DNA of 20,952 nt from an uncultured Clostridia bacterium (GCA_944393305.1 CALXZS010000005.1:1-20952); one strand, 5' to 3'. Positions 7,648 through 14,070 are shown, counted from the first letter of the stretch. Numbers and translations: made by a program. Notes: a model not told the origin generated them from the sequence alone.

Positions 7648-7983
7648 CTACATATTAAAATACTCATTTAGTATTTTCAATTGTTTTTGCTTTTCTCTCC
7701 ATACATGTACTACCCCTTCATGCTCCTTCGAGCCTTCGGGATATGCTACAAGAGCTTCTTTCAACTCTTGTACGGTACAGATACAAGCATATTTCCGAGC
7801 CAACTGCAACATTTCATTTGTGAGCTCCATATGCTCTTGCAAGTTCTCACTGCAGTCTTCTTTCCTTTTAGCTCTCTTCGCTACGCGATACGAGTGCTTG
7901 ACTTCTTTGATGTTTGCCAAATACAGATTATAGTATTCGACAAATCCCTTGATGCTGAACAGTTCTAAGATGTTCATTTCCAT
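7648..7983 (-). CDS. Small unknown protein of foreign composition, 111 aa
   Basis: I do not recognise a family. The frame is open from an ATG at 8028, but the better start is the ATG at 7983: AGGAGG precedes it by 5 bases, whereas the upstream ATG has no such site. The protein is soluble, helical and basic in the middle (YRVAKRAKRKEDC), with Cys residues in the centre (ACICT), and ends KILNEYFNM. Its codons use G and C far more freely than every neighbour, which points to recent horizontal acquisition. The gene is self-contained: a sigma-A promoter at 8059-8087 and a strong terminator at 7573-7603. Its leader carries two small GC-rich hairpins (GCCGA/TCGGC and GGCAC/GTGCC). Position gives no clue to function. 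Confidence 0.7.
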   Translation of the reverse strand: MEMNILELFSIKGFVEYYNLYLANIKEVKHSYRVAKRAKRKEDCSENLQEHMELTNEMLQLARKYACICTVQELKEALVAYPEGSKEHEGVVHVWREKQKQLKILNEYFNM

Positions 7984-8058
7984 TTTGTCCTCCTGGCACA
8001 ACCGTGCCTGTTTCAGTTTTGCCGACATTTCGGCGTTTACAAAGAGCCTACGTTTATT

Positions 8059-8087
8059 ATTTTAACACATTATGTTGATTTCGTCAA
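8059..8087 (-). promoter_or_regulatory. Promoter of the small foreign gene
   Basis: TTGACG (8082-8087) and TAAAAT (8059-8064) on the minus strand are spaced by 17 bases. The start would be near 8052, giving a leader of about 70 bases that holds the two GC-rich hairpins. Confidence 0.65.
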
Positions 8088-8150
8088 GCAATTTTCCACT
8101 ACTACCATAATCTTCCTATTTCTTTTACTTGTTAAAAATTAAATTCTTTC

Positions 8151-9180
8151 CTACTTATCTATTATTTCCATAACTGTACCATATATATAAAAACTTCCTA
8201 CCACTAAAAAGATTTTATTATTATCATCATCTTTTAATGCATCATTAATTGCTGTTTTTAATTCTTTTTTAAATATTTTATCTTTATTTACATATTCTTT
8301 CATGCAATCACATAGTTCGTTACCTGAAATAAATTTGTCCGCCTGATTTTATATCTATATTATAACCATAACTATTAATAATTTTTATAGTTTCAATAGA
8401 TAAACATGCATTTTTTATTTGAACTTTTCCTTTTAGATTTAAACATATATTTTTAATATTTTTATAATCAAAATATTGGTAATTTTCGTAAAAACTATAA
8501 TTTGATATATCTTCCTTTTGTACTATACGTAAAATATTATTCTTTTTCTTACACTCATCTATAAATACTTTATCTACCTCTGGTTCTTGCTTGAATATAA
8601 CAGTATGTGAATTTTCTTTAATAATGCCAGCTTTTTGATAAGCTATTTCTTTTAAAGTTTTTCCTAAAATATTCATATGGTCATACCCTATTGAAGTAAT
8701 TACAGATACTAAAGGACTTGTTATAACATTTGTACAATCATATAAACCACCAAGTCCTGTTTCTAGTATTACAAAATCCACTTTATTTCTATAAAAATAT
8801 ATTAAAGCCAATATAGTTATAAACTCAAAGAATGTAACGTTTTCTTTTTCTCCTTTTTTATATTCTTCTACTAATGGTTGCAATTCGTTAATTAATTCTA
8901 ATATTTCTTCATCTGAAATATTTCTTTTATTAATGCTAATTCTTTCATTATATTTAATTAAATGAGGTGAAATAAATTTTCCTACTGTATATCCTTGTTT
9001 TATCAATATGTTGGATATTATTTCTGTACAACTTCCTTTTCCATTTGTTCCAGCTATATGGATAAATTTCATTGTTTTATCAAAATTATTATATTTTTTC
9101 ATAAAATATCTCATTGTTTTTAATTCTGGACTTTTAGCCCCTCTATAAAAAGAATTAAAATACTCCTCTATATTTTTCAT
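8151..9180 (-). pseudogene. folC: folC (folylpolyglutamate/dihydrofolate synthase), internally deleted
   Basis: FolC adds glutamate to folates (and in some bacteria makes dihydrofolate). The intact part runs from the ATG at 9180 (GGAGGTG site, spacing 7) to a stop at 8320 and gives 286 residues with the Mur-ligase-type P-loop GTNGKGS (44-50) and the usual central domain (FISPHL, ETGLGGLYDCTN, SIGYDHMNILG, KAGIIK). Full FolC is about 430 residues. In the -1 frame, starting near 8339 and running to a stop at 8151, sits the family C-terminus, including NKIFLVVGSFYIYGTVME. About 110 codons between them, including the catalytic DGAHN region and most of the C-terminal domain, are missing, and the junction is out of frame. 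The rest of the frame is clean, so the event is recent or an assembly artefact. Confidence 0.85.
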
Positions 9181-9243
9181 TTATTTTCACCTCCATAAAA
9201 AATATTATAGTTTTTACACTAATATAATAAAGTAGATTTAGGC

Positions 9244-9279
9244 ATTAAAAAAATCAACCATTTTGTACTGATTGATTTT
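9244..9279 (-). terminator. Terminator downstream of dinD
   Basis: AAAATCAA (9250-9257) pairs with TTGATTTT (9272-9279), with a further CA/TG pair inside. On the minus strand the hairpin runs into a stretch of seven or more T residues, making it a plausible rho-independent terminator for dinD and insulating folC. Confidence 0.65.
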
Positions 9280-9286
9280 CACATCT

Positions 9287-9312
9287 ATCTGTTCTATAAA
9301 GTTTGAACAGAT
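9287..9312. repeat. Perfect 8-bp inverted repeat in the dinD 3' region
   Basis: ATCTGTTC (9287-9294) and GAACAGAT (9305-9312) form a perfect inverted repeat with a 10-base spacer. No T tract follows. It may be a second hairpin in the dinD transcript or a protein-binding site; the sequence alone does not decide. Confidence 0.5.
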
Positions 9313-9453
9313 ACGTCATTGGAGCGTTTAGCAAGGTTATTTGTAATAAAATGATATATTTTCAGCGATAAAGATTAAATTTTCTTTTTTACTTAAAATT
9401 TATTATCTTTTAGTTGTTTACTTTTTTCTTTTTCAAGCTGTTTTAAGCTTTTT

Positions 9454-10221
9454 TTAGGAGTAGGTAAATCTTCTGGCATAGTTCCGCCCGGCTTCTTTAA
9501 TTGCTTTTCTCACTATTTTTCCAATTTTATTATGAGTATCACAAGCTCTCTTTTCAGTATCTACATTATCTCTTTTTAATCTTTGTTCCGTTTGAGATAT
9601 TCTAAATAAATTTGCTATAAGTTCATCACTTCCCATATTATCCAAGATATCTTCTCTATACCTTAACCCTTTCCTTTTTGCAATATCATCAGCTGTTTCT
9701 CCATTATACAATCCTTTATATCCTGCATTATGAAATTTATCAAAATTTTTAACACCAGCCTTTTTTGCTGTTTGATTAAGAGAATAGTTGCCTTTTCTTG
9801 TTAAATTTCTTTGATAGAATCTTTTTTCATCTTCTGTTAACATACTATATTCTTTTTCTGTAATTTCTTGTTTTCTTGTTTGAATTGCAAAATATGTTTG
9901 AGCAAGAGAAATCACTTTTTTTCTACTGTCTCCATTTTGAGCAATAAGATAACAAGCATAACGAGTTAATTTATAGTCTTGAACTGTTTTTTCTGCTCCT
10001 TTAGGCATTTTTATCGTTTTGCCAACGTTGGCAAAATGTTCAAGTTCACTAACTCCACTGTTTTCGCAAGCTATTCTTGCTTTTTTAATTACACTTTCAA
10101 ACCTTCTCCATTGTGTATATTCTAAAACTTTTTGTAATTCTCTTGCATACCAAAATTCAATGCCATGTTCATCAATATGCTTAATATCCTCAAATGTTTG
10201 ATTTTCTTTTATTTCTTGCAT
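9454..10221 (-). CDS. dinD: DinD-family DNA damage-inducible protein, C-terminus frameshifted
   Basis: The protein aligns along its length with E. coli DinD: FEDIKHIDEHGIEFWYAREL (9-28, BRO-N-like), RIACENSG, LTRYACYLIAQNGD, QTYFAIQTRKQE, GYKGLYNGETADDIAKRKGL, ILDNMGSDELIANLFRISQTE. DinD is an SOS-induced protein that inhibits RecA filament functions in E. coli. I use the ATG at 10221, which lies 9 bases past AGGAG; the ATG at 10230 abuts that site. The frame ends in RNYARRFTYS. The family expects GGTMPEDLPTP, which is encoded one base out of register and continues to a stop at 9393-9395. One extra G in the run at 9487-9489 explains this. About 30 C-terminal residues are lost, but the main domain is intact. 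Confidence 0.88.
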   Translation of the reverse strand: MQEIKENQTFEDIKHIDEHGIEFWYARELQKVLEYTQWRRFESVIKKARIACENSGVSELEHFANVGKTIKMPKGAEKTVQDYKLTRYACYLIAQNGDSRKKVISLAQTYFAIQTRKQEITEKEYSMLTEDEKRFYQRNLTRKGNYSLNQTAKKAGVKNFDKFHNAGYKGLYNGETADDIAKRKGLRYREDILDNMGSDELIANLFRISQTEQRLKRDNVDTEKRACDTHNKIGKIVRKAIKEAGRNYARRFTYS

Positions 10222-10253
10222 TCGTACCATCTCCTATTTAATTGTGTATAACT

Positions 10254-10282
10254 ATTGTAAAACAATTGTTTGAAATTGTCAA
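10254..10282 (-). promoter_or_regulatory. Promoter of dinD
   Basis: On the minus strand a perfect TTGACA (10277-10282) is followed after 17 bases by TACAAT (10254-10259). The predicted start is near 10247, about 26 bases before the start codon. A 12-bp palindrome fills most of the spacer. Confidence 0.7.
10260..10271. promoter_or_regulatory. Palindromic operator candidate (LexA-like) in the dinD promoter
   Basis: AAACAATTGTTT is a perfect 12-bp palindrome placed between the -35 and -10 boxes, directly adjoining the -10. Its AAC-N4-GTT core fits the Gram-positive LexA half-site pattern GAAC-N4-GTTC except for the outermost bases. Given that dinD is an SOS gene elsewhere, LexA repression is the natural reading, but another repressor is possible. 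Confidence 0.5.
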
Positions 10283-10304
10283 TAATTATTTTAATTTTAT
10301 GTAA

Positions 10305-10433
10305 TATTTACCAAATACAGGTTACTATTCGCATCCTATTATTAAATACTCTTATATAGAAAGTGATATTTTTGATAAGTATAAAGTAAAAGAAATCGAA
10401 AAAGTTGAAGAATATTTCAGCCAGTTACATTAA
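10305..10433 (+). pseudogene. 3' fragment of a lost plus-strand gene
   Basis: An open frame with no start codon encodes about 42 residues, including YYSHPIIKYSYIESDIFDKY and KVEEYFSQLH, with normal codon use and a TAA at 10431. It is followed 11 bases later by a strong hairpin terminator. An in-frame stop at 10302 precedes it and the dinD promoter region takes the place of its 5' part. I do not recognise the family. The match of composition, stop and terminator supports a gene remnant, not chance. Confidence 0.45.
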
Positions 10434-10444
10434 ATTAAAAATAT

Positions 10445-10488
10445 AAAATGCTTGTAACCTTATTAATATCAGTAGTTACAAGCATTTT
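10445..10488. terminator. Strong bidirectional terminator after tRNA-Thr
   Basis: A perfect 14-bp inverted repeat, AAAATGCTTGTAAC / GTTACAAGCATTTT, encloses a 16-base loop. On the plus strand it ends in TTTTTGTTT; on the minus strand it ends in TTTTATATTTTT. It terminates the tRNA-Thr transcript on the minus strand and once served the lost plus-strand gene. Confidence 0.85.
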
Positions 10489-10494
10489 TGTTTA

Positions 10495-10570
10495 TGGAGC
10501 CTACGACGGGGATTGAACCCGTGACCTCAGCCTTACCAAGGCTGCACTCTACCAACTGAGCTACATAGGC
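10495..10570 (-). tRNA. tRNA-Thr (GGT anticodon)
   Basis: On the minus strand the 76-base gene folds as a cloverleaf. The acceptor stem is GCCTATG/CGTAGGC, the D-loop contains AGCTCAGTTGGTAGAG, the anticodon stem CAGCC/GGCTG holds the loop TTGGTAA (anticodon GGT, reading ACC and ACT), and the T-arm is GGGTTCAATCCC. The 3' CCA is encoded, with a U discriminator. It lies 28 bases downstream of sigH on the same strand with no convincing promoter of its own, so it is probably processed from the sigH transcript. Confidence 0.96.
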
Positions 10571-10578
10571 ATATTATA

Positions 10579-10600
10579 TAGCATACTTAAAAGTATGCTA
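10579..10600 (-). other. Perfect hairpin between sigH and tRNA-Thr
   Basis: TAGCATACTT / AAGTATGCTA form a 10-bp perfect stem with a 2-base loop, beginning in the sigH stop codon. No T tract follows on the minus strand, so it is a poor terminator. It may instead protect the sigH mRNA 3' end after cleavage at the tRNA 5' end. Confidence 0.5.
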
Positions 10601-11245
10601 ATCATTTTCTAAATTCTTTATAGCTTTTTTCCTAATTCTTTGTATTGCATTATCTATTGATTTTACTGGTGAATTCAAGCTTTCAGCAATTTGTAAATAA
10701 CTTTGTCCATCAATAAACTTTGCTAAAACCTTTTTTTCAAAATCACTTAGTGATTCATCTATTGTTTTTTCTATCATTCTATAATACTCATTTTTAGTAA
10801 CTGTGTCAAGTGGGTCTTCTATTGGATTTGCATCTAACACTTCAATTAGTTGTCCTTCTTCCTCTCCATCCGCATTTTCATAATTTGATGTATTTAATGA
10901 CAAATATGAATTTAATGGCAAATGTTTTTGTCTATTCGACCCTTTTACTGCTGTTATTATCTGTCTTTCTATACAAAGGTTAGCAAATGTTTTAAATGAA
11001 TTTTGTTTTTGAAAGTCAAAATCTCTAATTGCTTTATAAAGACCTATAAAACCTTCTTGTTCAATATCCTCTTTTTCAGCTCCATTAAGATAATATTTAC
11101 TAACTTTCATACTAACTACATCTTTATATCTATTAATCAAATAGTTTAAAGCTGTTTTATCATTCATTTTGATTCTTTTTAGCAATTCTTCATCTGTTAT
11201 ATCTTCATAAATATCTTTTGAAAAGAAAACATTGCTGTTTGTCAT
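10598..11245 (-). CDS. sigH: RNA polymerase sigma-H factor (stationary phase/sporulation)
   Basis: The 215-residue protein is a complete group-3 sigma-70 factor of the SigH type. Region 2 spans about 35-105 (LINRYKDVVSMKVSKYYLNG, EDIEQEGFIGLYKAIRDFD, SFKTFANLCIERQI), and SLNTSNYE is typical of clostridial SigH. Region 4 with its helix-turn-helix spans about 155-212 (LSDFEKKVLAKFIDGQSYLQ, IAESLNSPVKSIDNAIQRIR). In B. subtilis SigH drives entry into sporulation and competence; an equivalent role suits a spore-forming clostridium. A GGAGGT site stands about 10 bases before the ATG, slightly far but with no better start. The promoter is a consensus sigma-A site. tRNA-Thr follows. Confidence 0.93.
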   Translation of the reverse strand: MTNSNVFFSKDIYEDITDEELLKRIKMNDKTALNYLINRYKDVVSMKVSKYYLNGAEKEDIEQEGFIGLYKAIRDFDFQKQNSFKTFANLCIERQIITAVKGSNRQKHLPLNSYLSLNTSNYENADGEEEGQLIEVLDANPIEDPLDTVTKNEYYRMIEKTIDESLSDFEKKVLAKFIDGQSYLQIAESLNSPVKSIDNAIQRIRKKAIKNLEND

Positions 11246-11279
11246 CTAAAAGTATACCTCCAATTGTATTTACACTTGT

Positions 11280-11308
11280 ATTATATTGATAAAATGTAGT
11301 ATTGTCAA
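11280..11308 (-). promoter_or_regulatory. Consensus sigma-A promoter of sigH
   Basis: On the minus strand TTGACA (11303-11308) and TATAAT (11280-11285) both match consensus exactly and are separated by the ideal 17 bases. The predicted start is near 11273. It is the strongest promoter in the window by sequence, so repression or post-transcriptional control would be needed to make sigH growth-phase dependent. Confidence 0.8.
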
Positions 11309-11391
11309 TATATTTTTAATCTTTTGTATATATTTTTTATATAACAATAGTTAAAAATTTACAATTATTTTTGCATAATTTTTTATATTTC

Positions 11392-11420
11392 TTGTTTTTT
11401 ATACATAATTATGCTATTAT
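11392..11420 (+). promoter_or_regulatory. Promoter of rqcH
   Basis: TTGTTT (11392-11397) and TATTAT (11415-11420) are separated by 17 bases, giving a start near 11427 and a short leader to the GGAGG site. The surroundings are very AT-rich, so the -35 box is only moderately supported. Confidence 0.5.
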
Positions 11421-11444
11421 TTACAAGAAAATGGAGGAAATAAT

Positions 11445-13151
11445 ATGGCTTTTGATGGACTCGTACTAAAATCAGTTATAAAAGAATTATCAATTCTAAT
11501 AAATGGAAAAGTTAATAGAATTTATGAACCTAATAAAAATGAATTAATATTAAGTATTTACGCTGGTGGAAAGACTTATGCTTTAGATATTGATATAACA
11601 GCCAATAATTATAGGATGAATTTAACTACAAACACAAAATCTAACCCATATGTTGCACCTAATTTTTGTATGGTACTTAGAAAACATCTTATTGGTTCAA
11701 AAATAAATAAAATTTACATGGACGGTTTAGAAAGAATTGCTTTTATAGATTTTGAATGTTTTAATGAAATGAATGATAAGGTAATTAGAACACTTGCAAT
11801 TGAGCTAATGGGAAAATATAGTAATGTAATACTTTTAAATCAAGATTATACAATTATTGATGGTTTAAAGAAATTTGATAATGAAATTTTAAATACTTCT
11901 TCTCGTAATATAATGCCTGGAAGAAAATATATACTTCCCGCTTCTTCTAAGAAAAATATATTAGATTTTTCTGAAAAAGAGTTTATTGATTTTTGCTCAT
12001 CTTTAGAAAATCATAATTTGGACAATATAATTCCTAACAATTTTACTGGCATTAGTAAATTGTTTATTCAGAGTTCCCTTGAAGAACTTAAAATTTCAAA
12101 TTTAAAAACAGAAGCAAGTTTATCTGAAGTATATAAATATATTTTTCAAATTATAAATTCTGAAAATGTAATTTGTAAAACATATAAAAATAATTATACT
12201 ATTTTTATTAGCACTTCTAAAGATGATTTACAAATTAATTTTTTCTTAGATGATTACTATTATTCTAAATCTCAAGATGAAACATTTAAGGAATATAGAA
12301 ATAACTTATTGAAAATAATTAATGGTACTTTAGATAAAATAATGAGAAAATTAGATAATATTAATAAAAAAATTGCAGATTGCAAAAATCTTGAAAAATA
12401 TAAAATTTATGGTGAGTTATTACTTGCTAATATTTATAGAATTGATACATTAAAAGAATCTAATAACTATGTTGAAGTTGAAAATTATTATGACAATAAT
12501 TCTATTATAAAAATTCCTATTGACACTAATTTATCAACTTCACAAAATGCTGAAAAATATTATAAAAAATATAATAAATTAAAAAATACTTTAGAAGTTG
12601 TTGGTATTCAAAAAAAGGACACTGAACACGAATTAGATTATTTAGGAAGTTTGATATATGAATTAGATGACGCAAATAATTTAGATGCTGTTAATGATAT
12701 ATATAATGAAATTTCTGAGAATATTTTATTTAATGATAATTTTAGACAAAATAAAAAAAGTAAAAAAGAAAGCACTTCTAGTTTGGATAATTATTTAAGA
12801 TTAAATATTGATAATTATACTGTTTTAGTAGGTAAAAACAATAAACAAAATGATTATTTAACAACAAAAGTTGCAAGCAGTAATGATTATTGGTTTCATG
12901 CTAAAGAAATTCATGGTAGCCATGTTATTTTAAGATGTAATGGAGAAATGCCTAAAATTGAAACTATTATAAAATGTGCTCAAATAGCTGCATATTACAG
13001 CAAGGCGAAATTTTCTTCAAATGTTCCTGTTGACTATACTTTAATAAAATATGTAAAAAAGCCAAATGGAGCAGTTCCTGGATATGTTATTTATACTAAT
13101 CAAAAAACTGTAAATGTTGAGCCTAATTCAGGAATTACAATCAAGAATTAA
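11445..13151 (+). CDS. rqcH: NFACT family protein RqcH (Rqc2/FbpA homologue)
   Basis: RqcH binds stalled 50S subunits carrying peptidyl-tRNA and recruits tRNA-Ala to add alanine tails that mark the chain for degradation. The protein opens with MAFDGLVLKSVIKEL, typical of the family. NFACT-N covers about 4-130 and includes YMDGLERIAF and LAIELMGKYSNVILL. HhH-like and middle regions lie at about 170-270, a long coiled coil at about 275-440, and the NFACT-R domain from about 446 (SLDNYLRL, SNDYWFHAKEIHGSHVILR, GAVPGYVIYT). At 568 residues it is full length. The acidic-Arg pair of NFACT-N is E96-R97 instead of D-R, a conservative change. GGAGG lies 7 bases before the ATG. The gene is monocistronic; older names (fibronectin-binding protein FbpA) refer to the same family. 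Confidence 0.93.
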   Translation: MAFDGLVLKSVIKELSILINGKVNRIYEPNKNELILSIYAGGKTYALDIDITANNYRMNLTTNTKSNPYVAPNFCMVLRKHLIGSKINKIYMDGLERIAFIDFECFNEMNDKVIRTLAIELMGKYSNVILLNQDYTIIDGLKKFDNEILNTSSRNIMPGRKYILPASSKKNILDFSEKEFIDFCSSLENHNLDNIIPNNFTGISKLFIQSSLEELKISNLKTEASLSEVYKYIFQIINSENVICKTYKNNYTIFISTSKDDLQINFFLDDYYYSKSQDETFKEYRNNLLKIINGTLDKIMRKLDNINKKIADCKNLEKYKIYGELLLANIYRIDTLKESNNYVEVENYYDNNSIIKIPIDTNLSTSQNAEKYYKKYNKLKNTLEVVGIQKKDTEHELDYLGSLIYELDDANNLDAVNDIYNEISENILFNDNFRQNKKSKKESTSSLDNYLRLNIDNYTVLVGKNNKQNDYLTTKVASSNDYWFHAKEIHGSHVILRCNGEMPKIETIIKCAQIAAYYSKAKFSSNVPVDYTLIKYVKKPNGAVPGYVIYTNQKTVNVEPNSGITIKN

Positions 13152-13161
13152 TTACTTTTAT

Positions 13162-13346
13162 GTTATTATTCACAGCTTTAATTTGATTTTTAGCTTTAAT
13201 ATATATTTTTGAGCATTTCAAGTGAACGTAGGCGACGTAGGAGCGCAGTAGGTAGTGCGAGCGCTGAGCGTAAGCGAACCGCGAAGTGAAATGCGAAAGA
13301 ATGTATATTAAAGTTTAAGTAAATTATTTAAACTGTGAATAATAAC
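13162..13346 (+). mobile_element. MITE-like non-autonomous element, copy 2 (full length)
   Basis: This 185-bp element has perfect 14-bp terminal inverted repeats, GTTATTATTCACAG (13162-13175) and CTGTGAATAATAAC (13333-13346). The eight bases ACTTTTAT occur exactly at 13154-13161 and again at 13347-13354, abutting both ends: a clean target-site duplication. AT-rich arms with CTTTAATATA on each side enclose a GC-rich core at about 13217-13292. No gene fits inside. It separates the convergent genes rqcH and the DUF4116 gene. The perfect ends and duplication suggest it is the youngest copy in this window. Confidence 0.85.
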
Positions 13347-13396
13347 ACTTTTATAATTAAAATATACAATTATTATTAAATTTAATTATAAAAGTG
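13346..13396. terminator. 16-bp perfect inverted repeat between convergent genes
   Basis: CACTTTTATAATTAAA (13346-13361) and TTTAATTATAAAAGTG (13381-13396) form a perfect 16-bp stem with a 19-base loop, ending 6 bases from the stop codon of the DUF4116 gene. It lies between two convergent genes, so a bidirectional terminator is likely, though its stem is AT-rich and lacks a classical T tract. The left base of the stem coincides with the right target-site duplication of the element. Confidence 0.55.
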
Positions 13397-13402
13397 TGAT
13401 TC

Positions 13403-13807
13403 CTACTCATTTTCTGGTGGATGCAATATATTGTTTATTTCCTCATCCTCTCTAAGTTCATCTGTTAAATACATTTCTGCTTTTTTATTTTGCTTAATTG
13501 CTGCTAACCCTACTTCTTTGTCGCCTCTTAATCTTTTACTTGCATATTTTACAATTAGTCCCTTATTTGTCACTGCATTTAACACTACTTCTTTATCATC
13601 TCTTAATTCTTTGCTAGCATAATATAGAATTTGCCCATCAACTTTTACTGCTTTTAAAATCAATTCCCTATCTGCTAACAATTTTTCTGAAGCATAAGCT
13701 AACACCCAGACTGTATTATCATCTAATGCTTTCATCATAAATTCTTTATTATCTGAATTTGCTTCTGCGTCTTCTATCTTATACTCTTTTTCTTCTTGTT
13801 CTTCCAT
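13403..13807 (-). CDS. DUF4116 repeat protein
   Basis: The 134-residue product has an acidic N-terminus followed by about four helical repeats of 25 residues. They are AYASEKLLADRELILKAV, YYASKELRDDKEVVLNAV, KYASKRLRGDKEVGLAAI and a degenerate MYLTDELREDEEINNIL. This is the pattern of DUF4116, a repeat family of unknown function. I use the ATG at 13807, which has GGAG at a spacing of 6; an ATG 12 bases upstream has no site. It follows the 79-residue gene by 14 bases and ends the ftsY-ligA gene string. No enzyme motif is visible; a protein-binding role is a guess from the repeat architecture. Confidence 0.8.
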   Translation of the reverse strand: MEEQEEKEYKIEDAEANSDNKEFMMKALDDNTVWVLAYASEKLLADRELILKAVKVDGQILYYASKELRDDKEVVLNAVTNKGLIVKYASKRLRGDKEVGLAAIKQNKKAEMYLTDELREDEEINNILHPPENE

Positions 13808-13821
13808 TTTCAACTCCATTA

Positions 13822-14061
13822 TTAACTTTCTTGCTTATATTCTATTTCTTCCATATAAGGAAACATTTGCTTTATTGCTTTTGTTGTTATCATAGCTTTT
13901 TCTGGTACTGGATTTCTGCTCATCTGTTCTACTAATTCTTGCATATAGCAATTTTCCTTTACTTTATATACTACATATCTATTTCTAACATAGTTAAATA
14001 ATATTTTATATCCATCATCTAAGTCTTTTGAAAATTTATTAAATGTGTATTTACCATCCAT
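13822..14061 (-). CDS. Small unknown protein between ligA and DUF4116 gene, 79 aa
   Basis: I do not recognise a family. The ATG at 14061 has an AGGAG site 7 bases upstream and begins 9 bases after the ligA stop, so the gene is almost certainly translated from the ligA transcript. The protein is soluble: a mixed N-terminal half (YTFNKFSKDLDDGYKILFNY, VRNRYVVYKVKEN) that could form beta strands, then a helical C-terminus (KAIKQMFPYMEEIEY). There is a single cysteine and no catalytic motif. Confidence 0.75.
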   Translation of the reverse strand: MDGKYTFNKFSKDLDDGYKILFNYVRNRYVVYKVKENCYMQELVEQMSRNPVPEKAMITTKAIKQMFPYMEEIEYKQES

Positions 14062-14070
14062 GTATTTCTC

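Noticed and set aside
10308..10322. LPNTG in the plus-strand remnant as a sortase signal
   Set aside because: No hydrophobic segment or positively charged tail follows within the expected distance, and the frame lacks a start; the match is chance.
10573..10578. TATAAT on the minus strand just before tRNA-Thr
   Set aside because: As a -10 box it would start transcription inside the tRNA, and no -35 box stands 17 bases upstream.
13210..13292. GC-rich repeated core as a CRISPR array
   Set aside because: There are no regularly spaced identical repeats with unique spacers; the core is a single unit inside a transposon-like element.
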